A stretch of 64,000 bases of DNA. It comes from Golubevia sp. BC0850 (taxonomy: Eukaryota; Basidiomycota; Exobasidiomycetes; Golubeviales; Golubeviaceae). The notes under the pieces were generated by a model. The model saw only the letters and a program-made list of their open reading frames with translations. It ran no database searches and was not told where the DNA came from. Both the position numbers and the translations under genes were made by a program. Positions 31,701 through 42,641 of this stretch are shown in pieces. Numbering within the stretch: the stretch's first letter is position 1; every line of letters begins with the position of its first letter. The stretch covers positions 1 through 64,000 of the forward strand of contig JAAVVG010000046.1 of NCBI GenBank assembly GCA_012976225.1, written 5' to 3'.

Positions 31701-34099
31701 TAATCTCTCCCTACTTGCACCGACAGATTTGTTCTTGATTTCAGCAACAGCCATGATATTTCCAGGAATGAACAAATCAGTCGCAGTATCAGCTTGTTCA
31801 TTTCCATTTGTTAAACCACCGATTCCTCCAGTCGAATTTCCATTATTAGAATTCGAATTCATCACAGCCACAGCACTATTGTAATTAATGTTAGTTGAAT
31901 TTGATCTTGGAATCGGATTCCTAGAGACCGTTAATAAGAGATCTGATTGACCTGTTGGATCTAAAGAGTTAACAGCACCAGCCAAAAAGATTCCATCATC
32001 ATAAAAGACTTTAGTAGAACTGACTCCGTTGAAATTAGGATGAGTATTAGGAAAATCAGTCTCACTATTATTCTGATTTGATCTTCTTCCTCCGATTTCA
32101 ATTCCCTGACTTCCAGTTAACGGAGGAGGTCTAACATAAATCAAATCCAAAGTTCTAGGTACATCATCAATAGAACTTCCAGTTCCGTATTTAACACCAT
32201 ATTTGTAAAAACTGAAATAAAGTCTAACTCCAGTGGTGGTAACAGCAACTAAATGAATATTGTCACTTTCAATATTGTTGACCGCTCCAATCCAACTAAT
32301 AGAAAACTCGTTAGGTTTCAAAAAAACAGCAGCGGTTCTACATAAAGTGGTAGCATTTGCACAGATATCTTTAACTCTATGGATCTTGTTTGGTCCACTT
32401 GGACCTGAATTTGGGATATGCCAAACTTCGATTTCTTTTCCACCATGTAATGAATATAGAACTCCTCTACTAATATCCATTGTTATAAAATCTATTGGAT
32501 TATTTGAAACCTCACTTTTCAATATCATTGGAACATAATTTCCAATACCAGAGTTAGTATGATTCAAAAGTGAAACTTTATTAGTTAACCAACCTTCTTT
32601 TGATTGATAAGAAACTTCTCTTAAACATTGATCTGAACCTCTACCAAAGATTCTACCATCTTTTGATCCACAAATATCATATAAAATCACTCCTTGAGAT
32701 TTAACACTGAAATCTACAGGATATAACTTCATTTCTAGAATCGAAGGATTAGAAGTTGAGGGTTCGAAGGAAACCCCTACGATTTCAATTGAAGATTGAG
32801 TTGAAATCACTAGGACGTGAGAAATTGAATCTAACCAAATGTCCTTTTTTGGTAAGACTAATCCTACTGATTGAATGACTTGAGTTGGGTGTTGAAAGGT
32901 TTCGAAAGCTTGTGTTCCGCTGTAGTTGGGTAAAGGAAAAAGAACCCTCAGTAAGGAAAGCAGTTCGATAAGAGAGAAAGCGGGAATCAAACTCACGTTT
33001 CTGAATAGTTCCAAAGACAAAGAGTTTGATCAATCACTATCCAAGCTCGATTGATTTCTGGGAATAAACCAGAAGTGACTTGAGATTGAGCAGCTGTGAT
33101 GAGGCAAATGAAGAAAACACCAAGGTCAGCTATCGTTCAAACTACATTGAATCGATTTGAAATCCTTGGTGGAAAGTCTTGGACTGCTTCATGAGAACCT
33201 CTCTTTGCCAGAGAGGATTTCAATTCTCTCTGAGGAGAGCTAACTCTCTTAGCTAGAAAATCCCCTCTTTCTTCTCCTAAATCCATTTTTTCACACCAAA
33301 ACGGCCCTTCAACCTATAGGTCTTGTTCCTTTTCCTATCCAGGCTTGCTGAGCTGAGCCATCTTATAGAGAGGGAAAAAGCCAACTCTTTCTTTCGAAAC
33401 TAGAAGGTTGGAGAACTCCAAGCTACGACAAGCCTTGGACCGTTCTGATTGAGCAATTGATTCACTTAACGATATCGTACTTCAAAAAAGACAGCTAGCA
33501 GGGTGGAGAAATCTTCCGAGTTCAAGCAGCAAAGCTCTTCTTCCTAGAACTTCGAAGGTGGCTCGAAAGAGGCACTTGGAGCTCTGAGAGTAAGATCATC
33601 CCAACTCTGCGCCTGTATTTTGGCCACTTCCTTATTTCAAATAGAGTTGATTGGACTGCTATCTTTCAGCCTCAACAGAGTGGCAGCTGCAGCCACCCCT
33701 TGACTCACAATTACTCCTCTGAACCACCTCATCCGGCAAACTAATGGTTCTCTGTTTCTGAATGGGATTCCAGGGAGATGACAATTGCATCTGATATGAA
33801 AGAGGCGAATTATCTGTTTACAAAAGAGGGAAATTAAGATGAGAATCTTGCTGCCACCTTGAATTAGAGAGGAGGTGAGTGAACTCACTCAAATGCTGAG
33901 CCAAATCTGGCCAATTGGAATCTTGATTTTGAAAGAAAGATAGAGTTTGATTTGCTTTATTCAAATTTGGGAAAGAAGGACTGTTTGAAGTTGTTTGATT
34001 GTTGTTGAAATCGAAATCTGAATCGATAGAAGATTCTCCATTTTGCTGAAAGGATTGCTCAAACGATTGGTTCGATCCACGTCGACCAAGAGCTGCCAT
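28701..34099 (-). CDS. NUP155: Nucleoporin NUP155 (Nup170/Nup157 family)
   Basis: Large inner-ring scaffold of the nuclear pore: an N-terminal beta-propeller and a C-terminal alpha-solenoid. Exons on the minus strand: 33889-34099, 32997-33093, 31540-32919, 30442-31460, 29844-30348, 29102-29750 and 28701-29024, joining to 1394 aa (human: 1391). Landmarks: GLFPEINRAWIVIDQTLCLW, QSVGLVLPKKDIW, DGRIFGRGSDQCLREVSYQ, VTTTGVRLYFSFYK, PPRTFLTLTSDGLVVL and VHHFFHTYGQTQGCAMTLAI; then the solenoid with GLAIYLARLLRPFW, HIALYDWLMSLGR and YFEEYLSVEPSSFEKLDLLW. The last exon ends ECQNFVKRHF. Intron 1 (33094-33888, 795 nt) is unusually long and may contain a further exon, since the usual segment just before the GLFPEI motif is short here. 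A minus-strand DFPPRISNRFN near 33140 resembles that segment but does not splice in phase. Confidence 0.93.
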
Positions 34100-34206
34100 C
34101 TTGACGAGATCGATTTCAGAGCTTGATACTGATCCCGATTGCAGAGAAGAGATCAAGAGGGGTGCGTAGTGTAGAAGATTAAGAAGAAGCGCCTCGAGTA
34201 CAAAGC
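34100..34206. promoter_or_regulatory. Very short divergent promoter, NUP155 / MSRB
   Basis: Only 107 bp lie between the two ATG codons. If the second MSRB ATG (34276) is used the gap is 176 bp. Confidence 0.5.
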
Positions 34207-36004
34207 ATGCTCTCGTCTCAAGATACGCGACTTTCCCATCGACAGAGCTCGTCTTACGACATCAACAATCTTTTTATGAAGGGATTAAGGATTGTCAACC
34301 AATTTAATCGAATTCAATCTTTCAATTTAACAAGTTTGCTCAAATCAACTTCAATCAGAGCCAGACCTGATCTTCCAGTTGGCAGATTCTCAACTTCAAC
34401 CTCACCTCAATCTCTCAAGTTCTCCGTCTCTAACCTCTTCAACCACCAATCGTAAGTACAACTAAATCAGATTTTGACAAATCCTATTCTCTGCATTTCA
34501 TCTGTGTCTGACTTCAATCTCGACAAAAATCTGACCCATTCTCAGCTCTTTCTCTTCTCTCCTTCTTTACTTAATCATGCCATCCCCATCTCCATCTACC
34601 TCTCCCTCTCCATCGTCTCCACGTTTCTCTCTCTATTTCCTATCTCTACCAATTCTGTTCATTCTACTCTTCTCTCCAACCTTCACTTTCAACCTCAATG
34701 GTCATTCGCTTTCAATTCCAACCATTCCACCTCTCCCGGATCTACTCCACTTCTTCAGTCCAACCAAATCTAATACTGATACTAAGATGGGTGGATCAAC
34801 TTCTTCAACTGCACCAAAGGATTTTCCAAGAGGGAAAACTGAGGAAGAATGGAGAACCGTTTTGAATCCTGAACAGGTGGGTACAGAGAGTGGCAGTCCG
34901 GGGTTGTGGGAGCTGAGCTGAGCTCAGATTGGGATGAGGTGGCGATGAGATGTTCGGTAGAATCGAAAGATAGTCATCTGAAAGGGAAAGTCAAAGATTT
35001 TCCAGCTTGATTAAGTTCAAGCTCAGGACTGAACCAGCACCATCGAGAAGGCTTGTCACTCTATCTCAAAGATTAGCTTCCACTTGTCCTACCTCTCTAA
35101 CCTCCGTCTTCCTCCCATTTTGCATTTTGCATTTCTCTCAACTACTATTTTCCATCCTCCTCCATTTTATTCTCTTCTTCCCATTCTCCCACTCCTTCTC
35201 CCCATCTCTCTTCTCCCACCCTCTCTTGCCCAATATCTCTCCCTCTCCACAGTTCCGAATCCTAAGGAAGAAAGGTACAGAGATGGCAGGTACCGGAGAA
35301 TACGACAACCACCACCCAAAATCTGGAACCTACAACTGTGCAGGTTGTGACGCTCCACTTTACAACGCTAACCATAAGTTCAAGAGTGGTTGTGGTTGGC
35401 CTGCGTTTTTCGATGGTGAGTATCAGCTGCATCCTGAGATGAATTTGGCTAGCAGAGACATCTTTGTTGGCAAGCTTCGAGAAGGACTTTGATTTTGGAC
35501 CTGCAATCGAGACTTTCGTCGAGTCTCTTCTCCAGCTTTTCACTACGATTCTCGACGCTTCGCGACTCTTTCCGTCTTTCCAATTTGCTTCTTCTCTGTT
35601 CTTTCTTACATTTCAACTCTCGACAATTCTATCTTCTCATTTTCTCCTCTGACTTCTTCATAGCCATCCCAGGGGCAATCGATCGACACACAGATTCAAC
35701 TTTTGGAATGAAAAGAATCGAAATCACTTGTGCAGGTTGTGGTGGTCATCTTGGACATGTCTTCCAAGGTGAAGGTTATAACACTCCAAGTAAGTTTTTT
35801 GTTCACTCTCTGCTTCTGCCTTTTTAGACTCTCGTTACCTTAGAATCTCGCCACCTTCTTTTTAACTCGAGTCAGATGCTCAATCTCTTCACTACGACTG
35901 ATTCACTTTTCTTCGCCTTTTCTCTTTACTTCACACGTTTCTTTCTTCTATTAGCTGACGAACGTCATTGTGCCAATTCGATTTCTTTGAAGTTCAAGGA
36001 GTAA
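34207..36004 (+). CDS. MSRB: Peptide-methionine (R)-S-oxide reductase MsrB, probably mitochondrial
   Basis: Reduces methionine-R-sulfoxide in proteins. Exons 34207-34451, 34759-34876, 35253-35415, 35664-35789 and 35955-36004 join to 233 aa. The N-terminus is rich in Arg, Ser and Thr; starting at ATG 34276 (MKGLRIVNQFNRIQSFN) gives a cleaner mitochondrial presequence than ATG 34207. MsrB domain: EEEWRTVLNPEQ, RILRKKGTE, AGTGEYDNHH, then two zinc-binding CxxC pairs (NCAGCDAPLY and TCAGCGGHLGHVF), GCGWPAFFDAIPGAID and the catalytic Cys in RHCANSISLKF at the end. Exon 5 is 50 nt and carries the catalytic cysteine. Confidence 0.94.
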
Positions 36005-37252
36005 AGGAGAGAGTCTAGCTCTTTTCGAGGTCCCCAAGTTTTTGACTGGATCAAACCTTCTTCCTTTGTTGACTTCTTTCTTCTTGTATTTTAGTTGTTT
36101 TCTTTCTCTTATCTCGATAATTCGTTGCCTGGAAAGACAATTCTTTGTGAGGAAAGGATATATGTCTCTCTATTCTCATGGGAGATGAACTCGCTTTCTT
36201 AGGTCTGCTCCAATGAGTTGACCACAAGCAAAGAAGAACAGAAGTAATTTGTCAGAAGGACTAAGGTTCAAAAACAAAGACCTTTGAATGAAGGAGGAAC
36301 TCGAGGAATTGTTACAACGTGTTTCACGAACGACCTCTCCAAGAATGAGACTTCTTTTTTCTCCTTCTCATCTCATCATCTTTTTGATGAATCATCTCTT
36401 AACCTTTCCAGTTCTCTCACTCATCTTACCAACTGAACTTTTTTCACTGGAGAAATCGAGACAAGTAGCCAATGCAACGCTTCCAGAATTTCATTCTCCT
36501 TCGCAAAGAAACCTTTTTGTCAAGCATTTCACCTAATCGAACATTGGGATAGCCTTAGAAATTCAAACCTTTCAAATACAGGAGCAAAAAGGTCAAGTTG
36601 AAGTGAAAGAGTTTGTTGGACTCGAGTCGGTGGAGCAAAATCCGGTTTCGACTCAGCTAGGAAGGAGACAAGCTTTGTTCAAGTCCAGAGGCGCAATGGG
36701 GAGAGGTAAAAAGTCTGCACTCCAGAACACACGAAAGAGGTAGAAAGAGACATTTGAGCTTTCCAAGCCAGTACAAGTTTGAATTGAGAATAAAGTATAA
36801 CGAGAAAACTTCATCCCTCCATCTCTCTTCTCTCCAGCTTCAGTGTCTTCCTCCTGACTTCAATTTCTTGAATTTAAAAGGACCTCTTTCTGATTTTTCT
36901 TGGACAGAAAATAGACTTTGAGAAAACTTGGTTCAAGAGCCGAATCTGATGCGATCTGATGTTGAAGGATTGGATGGTGGGTGCGAGCAGAATTGCGACG
37001 AGAGTGAGTGGTTGGCCCAGAGAAGAGATGGAATTTGAATGCGAAACAGTCAAAGAGATTTGAGGGATGAAAGTGAAGAAAGTACTTTGAAGGGCCAGAG
37101 GATCAGCAGTAGAAGAGGGGAACCTACAGCTCGCAGCTGGTAAAAGAGGGTAGGTACGACAGAGAAAGAAGAGGTCAATCAGATAGGCTTGAGAATCTCT
37201 CTGTCATGCGACGGAAATTGCTCTCTCATACTTACCATGAGAGAAGTACTAC
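36005..37252. other. 1.25-kb gap, no supported gene
   Basis: Frames here are short and lack family signal. The sequence alternates T-rich and GA-rich blocks. It lies between the 3' end of MSRB and the 3' end of the F-box-like minus-strand gene. Confidence 0.4.
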
Positions 37253-38011
37253 TTAAATTTCGACTTCCCAAGTCTTCCGCTCAGAATCCCAGTCAACCAC
37301 CTCTTCCACCAGCTCTCGACATTCTTCCAACGCCTCAGCAGAGAGCTTGTTGAAGTGGATGACTAGCTTCTTGAGTGGCTCCACCTTCACGAATCCAACT
37401 TCGAACCCTATTTCTACGTCCTCTTTCCATACTCTGAGGAAATCCAACAAATCCCTTTCGAGTTCATCTGAATTTGATCTCAAGACTTGAAGGGTTGGAC
37501 ATCTAGACGAGAATTCTCCCCAGTTACATCTATGGTCAACCCATAGCTCTTGGATTGCAGGTAGATTTTCATGGATATGTTCGGTAAAGAGTCTTAAGGT
37601 TGGAGGGACCACCATCCAGGTTGGAAACTGAACATTCTCCTCATCCATCTGCAGCACCTCTAAAATTGGCAACTGAAGTTGTGGGAATTCTTCCCCTGGA
37701 AGCAGAACATTGAGCGTAACGCAGAGATGCTTAAGAAATTCAGAACAGTGGGAAAGCACCTCTCTCCAAGTTGTATGGCTGTAATCTTCATCCAACAATA
37801 AGGAAGTAAGAGTCTGGAAGAGAATTGGATGACTGACGTGTAGGTAGCTGGAAGGCGGTGATTGAAGAGAAGGAATCCAGAGGATTTGTAGAGATCCAGA
37901 CTTGATTGCACTTGCCCTTGGAAGTTGAACCTTAGAGGCAGAATCCGAAGCTCGGAAGTCGACCAAGTTGGGAAGGCTTGGATCCAATCCTTCACGAGTT
38001 CAAACTACGAG
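37253..38011 (-). pseudogene. F-box/LRR-like protein lacking its N-terminal part
   Basis: A minus-strand frame of about 250 codons ends at 37253. It reads LPNLVDFRASDSASKVQLPR, LQILWIPSLQSP, an LRR-like run (LQLPILEVLQMD, LPAIQELWVDH, CPTLQVLRSNS) and ends VEPLKKLVIHFNKLSAEALE and DSERKTWEVEI. The composition resembles the LRR-like C-terminus of fungal F-box proteins. There is no ATG near the start of the frame. A TGA stands just upstream, and another frame across the break (FELTLALPSL) looks like the continuation. I see no F-box, so the gene is probably 5'-truncated or frame-shifted. A related fragment lies at 4956-5221. Confidence 0.55.
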
Positions 38012-38435
38012 AGAAGGTAGAGCGAGAGTAAGCTCGAAAGCTTCCCTCTTCTCCGACTGCCCACAGCCATCAAGTACTGTAGAAGATGGTAGGCAAGATG
38101 ATCATCTGTTTCGATTCGGCTCGCAAGACCTTTCAGAATAAACCGCGGTCAACATCATCGATATTGATGAGAGCAAGCAAGTGGTCAAGTCATCAAATTG
38201 GCTCTCAAAGGGATCGGAGTGGATCGAAATGAAGCTGACCTGCTCCCATTCTCTCTGGGCCTCCTTTTACCTGCTTCGTGTTTTAGCGAATTGCTTTCAA
38301 ATACTATATACCAATTCGGATGAAAAAGTGATGCGCAGAGGTCGAGTGATGTTGCGAGAGAGCTAATTTGAAGCAGTGTTGATAAAAGTACAAGGAGAAT
38401 GTGAGTTAAACCGAAGCAAGAGGAGGAAGAGCAAT
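38012..38435. other. Gap between the F-box-like relic and NAXD
   Basis: No supported gene. It may hold the lost 5' end of the F-box-like gene and the 3' UTR of NAXD. Confidence 0.4.
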
Positions 38436-39942
38436 CTAAAGAGAAGCTTGAGGATCTCCAAAAAGACTGAATAGGAGAAATAAGACAGCATTAGAAGTCA
38501 GGACTCGTAATTGATCACCATCACTCCCCTCATCAAACTCTCCACAAGAAGCAAAAACTCACTCTTCATAAGCCTTTCCAACCTGATCAAGCAAATCATT
38601 TGCCAACATACTTCTACTCAATCTCTCAAAACCTTCTCTAGAACAATTTCTAGCTACCAAAGCAGCACCATAAGAGGCTATCAAAGGTAATCTACTTTCT
38701 TCAATCTGTTCATTCCCTAAATTCTTTCCAGTTCCAGATATTGATATAGTAGCCCAAGCCAAGAAAGTTCCTAAACATCCAGCTAAAATATCTCCTTGTC
38801 CACCACATCTTTTAAGTCCGCCAGTTTCTGTGCAACGAAGGAGTTCACTGTAGTGGGGAGATAAGACGTAAAGGGTCAGAGGAGGTCTCACAGAGGATGA
38901 ATGTAGGAATGACTTACCTTCCATTACTTATAAGATCTTCTTTTCCCTTCTGTAGAATCGTAGGACCTTTCAAAGCTAGAGTTAGTTTTTTCAGAACTTC
39001 TTCTTCTTCACCTTCTTTTGGATCGATTTTCATAGCTGAACAAAGTCTTCCGAATTCAGCAACATTAGGAGTTAAGACTGCTTTCTTGTGTCCTATGATT
39101 ATAGATGGTTCGTTTTGTAAGAGCCAAAGACCATCGGCATCAATGACTGTATAGATGTCGGCTTCTCTAGCTAGCTGCGAATTGGGAATTGAAAGGTGAG
39201 AGTGGAAGGTTGAAAACGCATGAGCTCTGGAACTTCCATCTCTGATATGATTTTTGTTATGTGTATTTTCTACAGCTACTTCTTTCCGAGAGCTGTGAGC
39301 TCACCCTTCTTTCCAAGCCATTCATTCACCTTCTCACCATCTCATCTCTTATCCGCCACTCACCTCGATCGCAATCCTAGCACAATCTTGCATATGTTGA
39401 TCCCTTCCCAAACCAGGTCCAATAACCACACTATGAAGTCTCTCAAAGACACCTTTCATTCCATCTCTGATCTGTTGATTCGACCTGAAGGTAGAGGAGG
39501 AGAGTGAAGGTTAGACATCGGAAGCTCCAGCTACTGATTCTCTTTTCCTCCTCCACAGCTTCTGACACTTCTTGAACTCACTTTGATTGATCTAAGATCC
39601 TATGAACGATGAGATCTGGACTGTAAGTCTTGATGACATCTCCAGCTGAAGGCTCACAGATTGTATGAGACATGTCTGCTCCAAGTCTCATGCTAGCCAT
39701 GGAGCTGTAGTATGGAGCTCCAGTATAATCTCTTGAACCACCTACTACACCAACTCTTCCAGCTTGACCTTTGTGTAAAGAGTGAGACAGTTGAGGAATG
39801 ATGGATTTCACTGGAGAGACAGAGTGAGATGTGGAGTTCAGCTCTTTGCTATGACAATTACGCTCTCGCTCTCTGTTCTTCCTTCTTGTGAAAAATGCTG
39901 ACCTTGATTCAGAAGCGATGCTTTGCTTGGAGAAGATGTCAT
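38436..39942 (-). CDS. NAXD: ATP-dependent (S)-NAD(P)H-hydrate dehydratase
   Basis: Metabolite-repair enzyme that turns hydrated NAD(P)H back into NAD(P)H using ATP; ribokinase-like fold. Exons on the minus strand: 39903-39942, 39582-39810, 39364-39484, 38918-39174, 38563-38847 and 38436-38466, joining to 320 aa. Landmarks: [84 protein letters not shown] (GQGD holds the catalytic Asp), and the end [10 protein letters not shown]. The last exon is 31 nt. The N-terminus has Ser/Lys and no clear targeting signal. No epimerase (NAXE) domain is fused. Confidence 0.94.
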
Positions 39943-40929
39943 CGTTGCTGTGACTTTGCTAAGTTGACACGTTGAAATCGATTGGATTGGAGAAAGTGTT
40001 GGTCACAAGGAGTTGGTTATTTGGTTTCTTTGGAAGACCGCGTTTGGAGCCGAGGCTATACGCAAATGTTTATACAAAAACAAAAAAATGATCTATGAAT
40101 AGTCAGACTGGCGAGCGATAAGTGAGGTGCTTTAGCAGAGGTGCGCAGGGGCAATTAAAAGAAAGTGGGAGATTAAAAAGAGAAGAGGAGAAAAATTCTA
40201 TAAAAAAAACCCGTAGTTGAGAAGAATTTAAGATTGAAATAATGGAACCAATTGAACTTAAGAAATTGAAATTGAACTGAAATTGAAAATGGTCAAAAGG
40301 AGACTGGAGAATTCATCTTCGAAGATCTATTCTTCTTATCTTCCTTTCATTAAATTTTTTCCCGATTCTCTTCTATCGTTTCGAGATGGAAGCTGAAAAT
40401 CAAGCCCAAATCAGTGATGTACTAAGGAAGAATGCCAGCAAACCTTCGGCTCAATCGATCCAATCCTCTTCCGCCACTGAAAGAACTGCTTCGAGGTCTC
40501 TTTCATCAAACTCTCCTAACCTTACCATTCCACCTGAAATGGAAACTGAGCCCATCGAAGAGAAAGGTTGATCAAGTCTTAGCAGATGAAAAGCTCGAGG
40601 ACCTTCAATTCAGATCGTGAGGCGACGGGGAAGAATAGAACTTTGTTTCCTCTGCAGAATTCAAATCCGTGTTCATCCCCTTTTTTACCGGATACTTTAC
40701 CTAACCCTCGATTGTTAAACTCAGTCAACTTGGCAATACAGGCACGATGATGATTGCCAACTTGCTTTGCGTTCGTGAACTTCCCCCTGGCTTTAGGGTT
40801 ACTCATCAACCTCTTCTTCATTCTGGAAAGGGATGTGAGAAGATTCGGTCAGAGGATTGGTTTCTAATCATTTGATACTCAGCCGACGCCCAAAGTTTAT
40901 CCTGAGGAGGGGGTCCTCCCTTGACAACC
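39943..40929. other. Gap with two weak overlapping small frames
   Basis: A plus-strand ATG at 40386 follows a TTAAATTTTTT-type leader and opens 61 codons (AENQAQISDVLRKNASKPS); just past its stop a one-base-shifted frame reads VDQVLADEKLEDLQFRS. On the minus strand 40579-40821 an ATG opens 80 basic codons (RGKFTNAKQVGNHHRACIAK). Neither matches a family and both cannot be coding at full length. An A-rich stretch lies near 40200. Confidence 0.3.
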
Positions 40930-40978
40930 GTGACGACGAACTTAGGTAAGTGACGACGCCGTTCAAAGGTATATAATA
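40930..40978 (+). promoter_or_regulatory. GH45 promoter: paired TGACGACG sites and TATA box
   Basis: GTGACGACG occurs at 40930-40938 and again at 40950-40958, exactly 20 bp apart. TATATAATA follows at 40970-40978, about 65 bp upstream of the endoglucanase ATG at 41043. TGACG is the core of bZIP/CRE-type sites. A role in induction is inference. Confidence 0.5.
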
Positions 40979-41042
40979 AAGTCTTCTGTCCCTCATTCTA
41001 CTCCCACTACAACTTTATCAACTTCTTACTTCCCTCTTCAAG

Positions 41043-42364
41043 ATGTTCTTCAACTACTCTCTTCTCTTCCTTCTAAGCTCTTCCATTTTTGTCGTCTTTG
41101 TCCGTTGCGACAACCTCCAGACTGGTGGGATGGCTACAAGGTGAGTCTCTGGCGATCTCAATTTGATCTGGAGTGAAAATCAATTCAAGACTTGGGGTGA
41201 CTATGACTAACGCCTCTCTCTGCCTCTTCCACCTCCCCTTCCTTCTCTTCTCCCTTCTCGCAGATACTGGGATTGCTGTTCCCCCTCCGGCTCTCATCCA
41301 GGTAAAGCTGCTGTCAACAGACCAGTCAGAGCTTGTATGAAGGACGGAGTCACTACTCAACCGGATCAAAACGCTCAAAGTGGTTGTAATGGAGGACCTA
41401 GCTATTCTTGCATCAACTACCAGCCTTACGTCAGTTCAGTCTCAACTTTGTCCTATGCCTTCTCCGCTAGATCAGAGTCCGTTGGTGAATCAGTTTTTGA
41501 GGTGAGTTAAAGATTTAAAGGGTCCCTTGGTTAAATTTGGAAGTTGAGAGGCTTCAAACAGTGTTCTAATGACATGTCACTTTTCTCGCTGTTTCCCCTC
41601 TCACTTCGCCACCTTCACCGTAACTCAGTGTGCCTGTTACGCTTTGAAGTTCTCTCAACTTTCTGGAAAGACCTTGGTCACTCAAGTCATCAATGATGGA
41701 GGGTGAGTATCACAGCATCTCAAGTCGACATGTTGACGTCGAGAAGTTGACTCGGATTTCCCCTGCATCTCCTCGCCTTTCTCTTTCTCTCCCCAGCGAC
41801 GTTCCTGCTACCAACTTCGACATTCAGTCAGTAAATCGACCTCTCCTGCCTCGTCACTGTTTCGCAAGGCTTCACACTAACTCGACTTTCGCTCTGCCCT
41901 CCCTCACCCTTCAGAATTCCAGGTGGTGGAGTGGGGATGTTCGATGGCTGTCACAACCAGTTCAATGCTCCTTACGGAGGGTAGGTTTGGACTCTGGTTG
42001 TCACTTCCCAGCTTCCCCGTCTCTGACACCCCCCCCCCCCTCTTTTGTCTCCAACCTTTTTCTTTCAACAGTTGGGGAGCTGTCTACGGTGGCGTCTCAT
42101 CAAGGAATGGTAAGTAGTTGATTTCATTCTCAATTCATGAGAGGAGTTCTGAAGTTCTGACCTCTTCTTCTGCTTCACTCTCGTGCAGATTGTAACCAAC
42201 TTCCATCTTCCATCAGAGCTGGTTGCTTCTGGAGATTCGACTGGTTCGGAGACAATCCTACCATCTCTTCCATCAAGAGAGTCTCTTGTCCAAAGACATT
42301 GACCGACAAGTCTCTTTGCATTCGTAACGACGACAAGAACTATCCCGCTGCTCCAACCAAATAG
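41043..42364 (+). CDS. Secreted glycoside hydrolase family 45 endoglucanase
   Basis: Inverting endo-1,4-beta-glucanase acting on cellulose or other beta-glucans outside the cell. Exons 41043-41140, 41264-41501, 41629-41702, 41797-41826, 41915-41980, 42072-42109 and 42189-42364 join to 239 aa. Residues 1-22 form a signal peptide (FNYSLLFLLSSSIFVVFV). The GH45 core starts at TRYWDCCSPSGSHPGKAA, whose Asp36 is the catalytic base. The second catalytic Asp, about residue 145, lies in NFDIQIPGGGVGMFDGC. WGAVYGGVSSR, CNQLP and CFWRFDWFGDNP complete the family pattern, with the usual many cysteines. There is no cellulose-binding module. Seven exons, two of them 30 and 38 nt, for a 720-nt coding sequence is a dense intron load. 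Confidence 0.95.
42029..42040 (+). repeat. Poly-C tract in GH45 intron 5
   Basis: About 12 consecutive C upstream of the TTTCAACAG acceptor at 42071. Confidence 0.75.
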
Positions 42365-42641
42365 GTCTGGAGCTTCTTCCCCTTTCGACTTCTTCTTGTA
42401 CACTCTTTCTTTTCTTTCTCTTTGTCTGTAGCTCCCTCCAAAACATGTATCTCCTTTCAATTACGAACCACAAGAGTTGATCTCTTTTCTTTCCCATTCT
42501 TGTTGATAGCTTGCTTTCGGATCATCAGCAAAGCAAAGGAACAATCTATGTTTCGGATTGATCATAGGAGTTCTGGAGTCTACAGTATATTAAGCTAAAA
42601 TTATGGTGTCTATTTGTCTAGAAGGACATAGGTGGAATAAA

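Noticed and set aside
35007-35252. Hydrophobic plus-strand frame as a membrane protein
   Set aside because: It is the pyrimidine-rich intron 2 of MSRB; exons on both sides join in phase without it.
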